A stretch of 64,000 nucleotides of DNA from Candidatus Zixiibacteriota bacterium (GTDB lineage: Bacteria > Zixibacteria > MSB-5A5 > GN15 > FEB-12). Both the position numbers and the translations under genes were made by a program. The first letter of the stretch is position 1. Each line of letters begins with the position of its first letter. The notes beneath the pieces were generated by a model. It was not told the DNA's origin. It ran no database searches and saw nothing but the letters and a program-made list of their open reading frames with translations. The stretch lies in assembly GCA_035380245.1 (NCBI GenBank), contig DAOSXA010000001.1:1-64000 (forward strand), in the 5' to 3' direction. Shown here one piece after another: positions 8,040-16,100 of this stretch.

Positions 8040-8744
8040 ATGCGCGTGTTGCTGATAGAAGATGAAAAGCACGTGGCTGATGCGATTGCTAAGAACTTGA
8101 AGGCTGAAGCTTTCGCGGTCGATATAGCCCGTGACGGAGAGAATGGCGAAGAACTGGCGAAAATAAATGACTACGATGTCATTGTGTTAGACCTCATGTT
8201 GCCAGGCCAGGACGGTTGGGAGACTTGTAGCCATCTTCGGCGCGATGGGTTGTTGATTCCCATACTGATGCTCACTGCTTTGGACGATGTCACGGACAAA
8301 GTCCGGGGACTGGATTCCGGGGCTGACGATTATCTAACCAAGCCATTTCATTTTAGTGAGTTACTCGCTCGGATACGTTCCCTCATCAGGCGACATTCTA
8401 CCGTACGATCCACAGAAATTGAGCAATTTGGCCTGAAGCTTGACTTGAAAACTCACAAGGCGTACCGGGAAGGTCAGGAGATCTCTTTGAGTGCCAAGGA
8501 ATTCGCTCTTCTTGAGCTATTCATGTTACACCCCAATCACATCCTGACCCGCCAGGCGATTTCAGAGCATTTGTGGGACATGAACTTTGATCCCCGCAGC
8601 AATGTCATCGAGTCATTCGTTCGCTTTCTACGCAAGAAGATCGACCATGGGTTCAAACACCCGCTGATTCACACAGAGAGAGGGGCTGGATATATTTTCT
8701 CCGACGCGAATGCAAATAGTGAAAAGAATGACCATGACTCTTAG
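8040..8744 (+). CDS. OmpR/PhoB-family response regulator
   Basis: The 234-residue regulator has an N-terminal receiver (about 1-115) and a C-terminal winged-helix DNA-binding domain (about 130-225). The receiver has Glu7/Asp8, the phosphoacceptor Asp51 in VIVLDLMLPG, Thr79 and Lys101 in YLTKPF. The DNA-binding domain shows SAKEFALLELFMLHPNHI and ends with the wing TERGAGYIF, as in the CusR/CopR/QseB branch. The start at ATG 8040 follows aggag at a good distance. It overlaps or abuts the histidine kinase gene that follows, so the two are cotranscribed. The direct repeats at 7987 and 10173 fit autoregulation and control of the neighbouring membrane and PepSY genes. Confidence 0.96.
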   Translation: MRVLLIEDEKHVADAIAKNLKAEAFAVDIARDGENGEELAKINDYDVIVLDLMLPGQDGWETCSHLRRDGLLIPILMLTALDDVTDKVRGLDSGADDYLTKPFHFSELLARIRSLIRRHSTVRSTEIEQFGLKLDLKTHKAYREGQEISLSAKEFALLELFMLHPNHILTRQAISEHLWDMNFDPRSNVIESFVRFLRKKIDHGFKHPLIHTERGAGYIFSDANANSEKNDHDS

Positions 8745-10134
8745 ATCAAGACTGATTGTCACCAATGTACTCATATTTGCTGCCGTTCTTATAGTTTTCG
8801 CGGTAATTGTATACGAAAGGACTCGAGAATCGGAGATCACTAAACTGGACTCCCACTTGGAGGCCGTTTCCGTGGAGTTTGCGGCTGAGTTCGAAGATCA
8901 GTGGGAGGATAAGGAGTTCCCCGTAAGTAGTGAAATAGAGGCAATTGTCGGCCGTCAATGGAAGGATGTACAAGTCCAACTTTGCGATACACTAGGGCAC
9001 TTGCTCTTTTCACGGGGCGAATTGCCTCCGATATCTCAGAAATGGCGTGAAAAAGCACTATCGAATCAGTACTCATTTCAAGACATAAGCATTAAGAACG
9101 AGTGGTTCCGCCAGTTAGTCAGACCAGTTGAAGAAGACGAGCGGGTTGGGTTTGTACTTGCCGTTGCGATGCCTGCAACTGATGTTGAAGAGCGGCTCGC
9201 CGATCTAACAAGTGTTCTTCTGCTGAGTGTCGTCTTAGCGTTACTAGTCTCTTCTCTATCTGTCTACCATTTTACCGGCAAGTCCTTTCGTCCGGTGAGC
9301 CGGATGGTAGACGCCGCTGAGAAGATCTCGGCTTCAACTCTTGACCAGCGACTCGATCTACCTTCAGTGCAAGATGAAGTTCACCGCCTCGCTGTTGCCC
9401 TTAATGCCATGATGGATCGAATCGAAGATGCGTTTAAGAGCCAACGCCAATTTGTCGCCGACGCTTCCCATGAATTGCGCACACCGCTTACTGTCATTTG
9501 CAGCGAGTTGGAATTCCTGAAACGACGTCTTAACGACCAGGAGTCATCGGAGAGTATCAATTCTTCACTGAAGGAAGTTGACCGAATGACACGCCTGGTA
9601 CAGCAGTTGCTGCTCCTGGCAAGGATTGATGCACGGAAATTGACCATGGACTATCACCCGGTCAGACTTGACGAACTAATTGCCGATTGTGTGCAACTGG
9701 AAAAAGCAATCGCAGCCAACAAGAATGTTGGGATATCCGTTCAGATAAGCGATGTGGTAGAGACAAATGCGGATCGCGAACACCTGCAACGGGCCCTTAT
9801 CAACGTACTTGATAATGCTGTAAAATTCTCGCCCGAAGGGGGTGAGGTCGCGATCAGACTCCAACGAGATTCGGACGTGGCTAGTATGACAATCAGCGAT
9901 CAGGGGCCGGGTATAAAAAACTCTGAAAGCGAGGAAGTCTTCAAGAGATTTTACCGCTCTCCCCAGAGCCGCCGTGAATACGAAGGCAGTGGGCTTGGCT
10001 TAAGCATTGCGCGTGATTTGATAGAAGCCCACGGAGGGTCAGTGTATATTGTTCAGTCAGATTCAAGCGGTACCACCGTGAAGATAGCGATTCCCATTCG
10101 CCAATCCAGCAACGCAACCGATATATCACAATGA
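8734..10134 (+). CDS. Sensor histidine kinase, partner of the OmpR-type regulator
   Basis: This is a classical membrane sensor kinase of 466 residues from ATG 8734; ATGs at 8710 and 8728 are possible longer starts. An N-terminal helix is followed by a periplasmic domain of about 130 residues rich in acidic residues. A second helix (VLLLSVVLALLVSSLSVY) leads into a HAMP linker. The HisKA domain has DASHELRTPL with the phosphorylated His near residue 246. The ATPase domain has NVLDNAVKFS (N box), DQGPGI (G1) and GSGLGLSIARDL (G2). It overlaps the end of the response regulator by 11 bases. The acidic sensor and the nearby PepSY-like protein would suit cation or envelope-stress sensing; that is inference. 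Confidence 0.95.
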   Translation: MTLRSRLIVTNVLIFAAVLIVFAVIVYERTRESEITKLDSHLEAVSVEFAAEFEDQWEDKEFPVSSEIEAIVGRQWKDVQVQLCDTLGHLLFSRGELPPISQKWREKALSNQYSFQDISIKNEWFRQLVRPVEEDERVGFVLAVAMPATDVEERLADLTSVLLLSVVLALLVSSLSVYHFTGKSFRPVSRMVDAAEKISASTLDQRLDLPSVQDEVHRLAVALNAMMDRIEDAFKSQRQFVADASHELRTPLTVICSELEFLKRRLNDQESSESINSSLKEVDRMTRLVQQLLLLARIDARKLTMDYHPVRLDELIADCVQLEKAIAANKNVGISVQISDVVETNADREHLQRALINVLDNAVKFSPEGGEVAIRLQRDSDVASMTISDQGPGIKNSESEEVFKRFYRSPQSRREYEGSGLGLSIARDLIEAHGGSVYIVQSDSSGTTVKIAIPIRQSSNATDISQ

Positions 10135-10172
10135 TCTGATTTTTCCATATTTTTTTTAATATTCCCGCTCCA

Positions 10173-10189
10173 TTTTCATTCCTGTTTCA
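10173..10189 (+). promoter_or_regulatory. Second candidate OmpR-type operator, tttcat-N5-tttcat
   Basis: Identical hexamers to those at 7987-8003, again with a 5-base spacer (tcctg), lie about 90 bases before the PepSY gene and directly after the kinase gene. Two matching sites in the two control regions of one module make a chance origin unlikely and suggest that the PepSY gene has its own regulated promoter. Confidence 0.6.
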
Positions 10190-10278
10190 TTTTCGCTTTG
10201 TAGGTTCCCTCTGAATGTGTGCCGCTGTTATCTCAATCTAACAGCGGAATGTGACTAACCGGTATGAAAGGAGATGTC

Positions 10279-10824
10279 ATGAAAACGTCAAGGATTACCA
10301 TATTCATAGGGATCGCGCTTGCTTTATCTCTCTCGACTAGCTCTATCGTTGTGGGGCAGTCTGAGAAAGCCAAAAAGGAAGAAGAAGGAAGCGTTCACGT
10401 CCCGGAAGCTATTCTAGCTTCCTTCCACAAAGCCTATCCACATGCGGTTATCCACGATATTTTGGAAGAGGTTAAAAACGGCAAGACATATTATGAGATT
10501 GAGAGTATGGACGACAGTCAGCGTCGCGATTTGCTCTATATGGCCAACGGCACCGTCTTCGAAATCGAGGAAGCATGGGATATTAGTGCGCTCCCCAAAG
10601 AGGTGACCGCCACTCTCAAGTCAAAATTCCCCTATGGGAAGTTGCAGAAAGCGGAGCGGATTACCCATGGAAATACGATCCAGTTTGAGGTTTTGCTAGA
10701 AAACGGAGAAGACAACCTGGAGATCCTGCTCGATTCTAAGGGGGCCATAGTTTCTCAAGCCGCGGTAGATGATCATGATGAAGAATCAGATGCTGGCGAA
10801 AATGATGAAGCCGACGAAGATTAA
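10279..10824 (+). CDS. Secreted PepSY-like protein with acidic tail
   Basis: The 181-residue protein has a signal peptide ending near SIVVGQ and two PepSY-like units. The first runs from VPEAILASFHKAYPHAVI to about YMANGTVFEIEE. The second runs from LPKEVTATLKSKFPYGKL to ILLDSKGAIV. Each has the helix-then-three-strand pattern in which a charged K/E strand follows a GKTYYEIE-type turn. The last 20 residues are almost all Asp and Glu, which could bind cations. ATG 10279 was chosen over 10264 because aaggaga precedes it by the right spacing. It sits downstream of the two-component genes with its own candidate operator. Small periplasmic PepSY proteins are often linked to histidine kinases as modulators of sensing. 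Confidence 0.85.
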   Translation: MKTSRITIFIGIALALSLSTSSIVVGQSEKAKKEEEGSVHVPEAILASFHKAYPHAVIHDILEEVKNGKTYYEIESMDDSQRRDLLYMANGTVFEIEEAWDISALPKEVTATLKSKFPYGKLQKAERITHGNTIQFEVLLENGEDNLEILLDSKGAIVSQAAVDDHDEESDAGENDEADED

Positions 10825-10991
10825 GCCTATCCAGACGAAGCGATTAGCGCGCTTTCTAAGATCCGAAGGCGGAACTGACAAATAGTCTGGTCCGCCTGAC
10901 CGTTTGCGATTCTGTGTGTGCCCAAGAGAAGCTGTACTATGTGGTTTTGGTCGCAATGTGGTGTAATTCCTTGTGCCGTAACGGGAGAATA

Positions 10992-11012
10992 GGGATTCGC
11001 CCCCCACCTCCA
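10992..11012 (+). repeat. Degenerate tmRNA 3'-end-like fragment
   Basis: gggattcgccccccacctcc resembles the T-arm and acceptor end of a tmRNA (gggttcgattcccccacctcc) with several changes. It is followed by ataaaac instead of accaaat. A closer copy is at 12664. It lies 23 bases before the right-hand hairpin repeat, in the 306-base gene-free gap between the PepSY gene and the alpha/beta hydrolase, which otherwise holds nothing I recognise. Confidence 0.35.
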
Positions 11013-11034
11013 TAAAACTTCTATTTCTCTAAGT

Positions 11035-11115
11035 CATTAAAAATCAACGGCAAGTGCCTGAGATACAGGCGCTTTCATGTCTTGTCCGCCACGAATAACA
11101 CCGCATATCGTGCAG
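11035..11115 (+). repeat. Direct repeat with conserved hairpin, right copy
   Basis: This is the partner of 4197-4280 in the same orientation. The stem aagtgcctg/caggcgctt keeps the fold of the left copy with different bases, including one G-U pair. The conserved tail is gaataacaccg.atatcgtgca. The copy stops just before the 3' end of the alpha/beta hydrolase gene, so a terminator role for that convergent region is an alternative to a recombination scar. Confidence 0.6.
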
Positions 11116-11130
11116 CCTTCCCCGCTTCAT

Positions 11131-12477
11131 TTACAGGTTCTTGTCCAGCCAATCAAAAATACACTCGGAAGACCATGCCTGAGCACCGACCTGGCAATGT
11201 TGCGAGCCGGGACCGTCAGCTCCAAACATCATATAATCCTTGGGGCAAATTAGAGCGTCGTACAGAGCTTTTCCCTGACTCCACTCATCGGCGGCGCCGT
11301 CCATTATGAGCATTTTGCACGTGATATCGGTGACAATCTCGCGATTGGAGTAGGCTGAAGTTTCAGCTACCCACTCGGCAGGAGACGTTGAGCCGTGTTT
11401 CCACATCTCGTCATTGATACCCCATTTGACCAAGGGCATCTGTGCTGAAATTTCAGCAATCCGGGTGTTGAATTTATCCGAATCAGACTTCCAGAGATTA
11501 GTCAGTTCAGAATCAAATTGCCCCAAAAATCCGTAAATCACATCTTTCCATGCCAGCACGCCGGGATCAGCGATACAAACCTTGATGCGCTTCTCGAAAG
11601 CCACGGCTCGGGGAGCCAACGATCCTCCCATACTCACACCCATGAGTCCGATCCGATCGGGATCGACATCCGTTCGCGTCAGAAGGTAGTCGACAACCGG
11701 CGTGATGACGTTTTCCCAGTCAGGGCGAAAAACCAATCCCTGGAGTCGGAGTGTTTCTCCCTGCCCCGGGCCATCGAACAACAGACAGTGATATCCTCGT
11801 TTGACGGCAGCATCGGCCATGTACTTGTCGTGAATCGCCCATCCATCGCGCCCCTGATGGACAATCAATACGGGCGCCGGCCCCTTAACCAGCGGCGACT
11901 GAAAGAAATAACCAGGGAGCGTTGTGTTCTCGTATGGAATCTCCACAGGTTCAGCAGGAAGTTTCAGGAGTTCGAGAGCCTTCCGAAATGAGGCGGATGC
12001 GGCGCGCGTGTTTTCCATGATCATCGGAGCTCGCGGGTCATTGTGCCGGTGCAACGCAGCGGTGTAGTATGTAGCGCTTCGCAAATATAGCTCACCGGCG
12101 CTTACAGTATGTCCGTCCTTTTCCGCAGAAACCGCCAGATTTCTAAGGCGATTTGCTGTTGCCGTCCATTCACGCGGCCAGGAATCGGGATCGGCCGGTT
12201 TTACTCGTGAAGCTGTTTCGAGACACTCGCCGATATCGGCCTGACCGGAGTATGTCATCGCAAGATAGAAAAGAAGCGTCTGATCGAGAATCGAGTCATC
12301 CATCATGTTGAGTTCATACCATGGTTTGGAACCGACCTGGATGTTATCAGGATCGTTCGCCTGGCCTAGTGCCGGATTGACAACGCACAGACTGAGAGCT
12401 ATTAACAGCGCTACACAAAGGGTGCGAATGCCGGATCGTTTGTATCTCACGCTAAGTCTATTTGTTTTCGTGTTCAT
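11131..12477 (-). CDS. Secreted alpha/beta hydrolase
   Basis: The 448-residue protein has a signal peptide ending near NPALGQAND. The first half (about 60-190) is helical. The second half is an alpha/beta-hydrolase domain. It contains VLIVHQGRDG near the oxyanion strand, LLFDGPGQGET, the nucleophile elbow GLMGVSMGGSLAPR with Ser in G-x-S-x-G, LIMDGAADEW carrying the probable catalytic Asp, and GSQHCQ with the probable His. The GPGQGE motif is typical of the FrsA/dipeptidyl-peptidase-like branch that cleaves esters or small amides. The start at ATG 12477 follows ggaggagaca closely. It is transcribed alone, and substrates cannot be told from context. Confidence 0.87.
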   Translation of the reverse strand: MNTKTNRLSVRYKRSGIRTLCVALLIALSLCVVNPALGQANDPDNIQVGSKPWYELNMMDDSILDQTLLFYLAMTYSGQADIGECLETASRVKPADPDSWPREWTATANRLRNLAVSAEKDGHTVSAGELYLRSATYYTAALHRHNDPRAPMIMENTRAASASFRKALELLKLPAEPVEIPYENTTLPGYFFQSPLVKGPAPVLIVHQGRDGWAIHDKYMADAAVKRGYHCLLFDGPGQGETLRLQGLVFRPDWENVITPVVDYLLTRTDVDPDRIGLMGVSMGGSLAPRAVAFEKRIKVCIADPGVLAWKDVIYGFLGQFDSELTNLWKSDSDKFNTRIAEISAQMPLVKWGINDEMWKHGSTSPAEWVAETSAYSNREIVTDITCKMLIMDGAADEWSQGKALYDALICPKDYMMFGADGPGSQHCQVGAQAWSSECIFDWLDKNL

Positions 12478-12663
12478 CTGTCTCCTCCAATCTCTTCAGT
12501 GTTCTATCTCGACACCGGTGTTTACTAAAACATCGTTAAATTGCCAATACTGATAAATTAGTATTCGAGATATGGACGAGCTAAAGGGATTACAGAAGGA
12601 CTTCGGACGATTGCTCAATGCTCGCATTTGGTGGTTATCAAAAGGCATAGGAAATGCCCTCTT

Positions 12664-12726
12664 ACGATCCCCCCCACCTCCGCCAAATTTATGACACATC
12701 GTGCGGAAGCGCGTTACATAAGGCTC
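12664..12726 (+). repeat. Degenerate direct repeat, copy B (tmRNA 3'-end-like, candidate att scar)
   Basis: It begins ttacgatcccccccacctcc and continues gccaaatttatgacacatc, which is a near match to a tmRNA T-arm and acceptor end followed by the same flank seen in copy A at 2486. About 160 bases downstream lies the C-terminal relic of a tyrosine recombinase in the position where an integrase next to its attachment site is expected. Confidence 0.45.
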
Positions 12727-12883
12727 GGGCCGGGCGGGGTACTGTCTCTTTTGCCTTGAACTGTCGACGGAATAATCGTATCTTGAGCTAATAATTACAG
12801 CGTGGCGTTCTATGCGGGAGAACTATTCTGGAAGGTTTGGGTAGACACAGTGATAGCCAGACCATACACGCTGGACGGAGTAG

Positions 12884-13090
12884 AATAGGATCGATCAGAT
12901 TCCTAGTATCAACGACCTGCCCATAATCCACACCCTACGTCACACTTTCGCGAGCCATTTGGTCATGCACGGTGTCAACCTCCCGACCGTCGCTAAGTTC
13001 ATGGGCCACTCCGATATCGAAACTACGATGATCTACGCACACTTAGTGCCTGAGCACTTCGCTAAGATCACTATCAAACTGTCTTTCAGT
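12884..13090 (+). pseudogene. C-terminal relic of a tyrosine recombinase (integrase)
   Basis: One frame encodes IHTLRHTFASHLVMHGV, then VAKFMGHSDIETTMIYAHL. These are the H-x-x-R box, the GHS/W box and the catalytic Tyr of phage-type integrases or Xer proteins, followed by PEHF. Upstream, an in-frame TAG at 12881-12883 closes the frame and no N-terminal or core-binding domain is found. The frame runs on into unrelated sequence to about 13246. It is therefore a dead fragment. It sits beside a tmRNA-like repeat and next to the AT-rich accessory block, which supports a past integration there. Confidence 0.75.
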
Positions 13091-13133
13091 AAGCCTATAA
13101 TCCAACAAAGACAGCTCGACTTAGTCCATCCAT

Positions 13134-16100
13134 CTATGGACATTGCAATGGCGAGCCGTTTTGGAACATATATGATACCAGATAGACAAGATCAGCGATG
13201 TCTGGCACCTCTGCACCGTTTCCATCCACGTCGCACAGCTCCATGAGAGGTGGCTCCGGTCCCCCTTGGAACATATATGTGACCAAAAATACCAAATCCG
13301 TGATGTCTGGACCAACGCCATCAGCATTAATATCACCACAACTGTAAGAGTCGTGTATCGCTAAGGCAAATGGAGATAGGGTTGATGTATAACCACAGAT
13401 CGTATTTGAATTCGTGTCGAGTGAACTTGAGATGTTAATCCATCCGACACCATTATGATGCAATAAGCAGAGAATCGCCTCCTGCTCGGGATTGAACAGT
13501 GTATCATCATAGTATACACATATCTCTACAGTCCCATCGTAAGCAGCGTCAGTAGAAACATCGTAGTACATCGGTGCCATTGCGGGAACAACCAAGAAGC
13601 CGCTTCCCTCCATTTCCGGTCCCACACTGGATACTATCATCTCTGATGTACCATCCTGTGTAACACTGCTGAAAACTAGGCTCACAATACCCAAGTCGGT
13701 TTCCGAGTCCTCACCTGCTAATGTAGATTCTGAGAATACACAAGCATCAGGATTTTGATCGGGATTATATGTGTATGGGCAGTTGTCATCAGGGCACTCG
13801 TTTTCGGGATGATTTGGGTCGCCGTACGTATCACCGTCAGTATCGAAACAGTCAGAGTTCCTTGTAATGTATACGGAGCAATTGTACGCGTAGCCCGTGA
13901 ATATATCCAGAGCTCCGTCATTGTTACAATCTGCAACGGCTATATCGCACGGCCCTGGGGATATCCAATACGTTTGATCAATATCCTGAAAATCGAAATC
14001 ACCGAAGTTTCTGACAATGTGCATCAAGCCAGCATAATATGAAGGTCCGCCAATTGTATATAGCAAATCAATGTCTCCGTCACCGTCAACATCGCCAACC
14101 GTACCTGCATTAGCCCAAGCACTAACATCAACATAGTTGGGATTCTCAACGAATTCCCGTCCGCCAATATTGTCGAAGAACTGGAACCTGCCATTATGTC
14201 CGCCAATGAACCCATGGCTCCCAAAGCCAAAAGCCTGGATGTCAACGTCGTAATCACCATCGAAATCCGCTAGCTGGATTTCACCTACATACAGAGTTGC
14301 AAGGTCTGTACCCCAAGTCCAGGAACCTGAGTCATCGCCATAATATACGGCTGTTGTGGAAAGGTTCGCATATCCGGCCAGAACATCAACGAGTCCGTCG
14401 CCATCGACGTCACCAACCCAAACCCCGGAAACGTCCGACCAACTATGAATCCCGTAAGTCGATGCCGAGAATGTTGCATCTCCGTTTCCCAGAAGAATAG
14501 CGAACTTCCCCCAAAACGTGCCTGGGGGACCTGGATTATAGGTCTGAGTGCCGAACACCAAGTCAGCAACGCCGTCTGCGTTGAAATCTGTCGTAGAAAT
14601 CTCCCCTCTCCCCAATCCGGGGACCAAGAATGAAGGCTCAACGCTGAAGGATCCGCTGCCATCATTCAGCAACAAGGTAATTCGAGAACCGCTTGAAGGG
14701 GATATTGTCCTCATTACTGCGATATCTATTCCATTCTCGCCATCAAAGTCTCCAGTAGTTGCGTCTAACATGACCTGACCATCGGTAACTTCATAAAGAA
14801 CATAGGATTCAAACCATCCAACACCATCGCTTAGAACAACCGAGATATAACCTTCCGGTCCGACATGAACGATGTCGATGTAGTCGTCACTATTGAAATC
14901 TGCAAGCTCTACATCGACACTTGTGACACCGGTCGGGACTCCAACGGATGCGCCGAAGTAACCAGACGTGCTTCCAACTGCAGTCATGAATGACCAATAG
15001 CAGGGTTGCTCAAGGACGGAACCACTTGACGACTCGATACTCGTTGTCAGAACTACAGTCACGTTTTCACCAGCAGGGAACTCCTCATTTGGTGTAAAAG
15101 TGGCAATACGGGTTCCGTTGTCATATGTAATCAGACCTTGGACAAATCCCATGGTGTTGCCGATTACTGCAAACGTGTTCGCGTTTATCGTTGCGGGATT
15201 CATGTCAGTGTTGAAAGTGGCTGTAATCAGAGTTGATCGGGACACATTGAGCTCATTCGAGCCAGGTGAGTGTGAGACCACCAGCGGTAACACAAAGTCA
15301 TACACTGCAATCACCAAGTGATCATCGTCCATCGTCACGATTGGACTCGTGGTACTGAATCCCCAATCTTCTCCATCCATCTGCCACTTCTGGAATGTAT
15401 TCACTCCAGAAGTTGAAGGAGCTGTTAGTGTCACCTCTATCCCATCGACATAGTCACACGAAAACGGGGTTGTTGTTCCACCAGGGCAGTTGTCTGGAGA
15501 TACTGTTATCGGAACTCCATTCTCTGGACTCGACTCCACAATCAGAGTATGTTGAAGTTGGCACGCATCTCCGATTCCGTCTCCATTGGTGTCGAGCTGG
15601 TCGGGATTGAAGACATCTGGACAATTGTCATCGGGACACTCATTTTCGATATGGCCAGGGTCTCCATAACCATCCCCGTCCGAATCAAAGCAACCTTGAA
15701 GGAATACCTGTAGGCTACTGGGAGTAGTGACAAGGTCCACATCACCATCGTTATCCCAGTCACCTGCATCAATTGCATAACCAACACCAGCTGTTATAAG
15801 AGTATCCAGAGCGAATACGCCAGCTCCATTATTCGATAAGATACCCAGGTTACCTGTTCCGTTTCCCACGGCCATGTCCAAGTCACCGTCATTGTCAAAG
15901 TCGGACAAGGCAACCACTCGTGAAGCAGAACCAGGAAGTGTGTCAGTGACGTATGCCACGCCTGCTTGGTAGAATCCTGGATTCACCGACCCCGCATTCA
16001 GGAACACTGATACAGTAGAATCGCCACACCAAAGATTTGCGACAACTACATCAATATAATTGTCGTTGTTAATATCTCCAACACATCCCCATCTGGCGTC

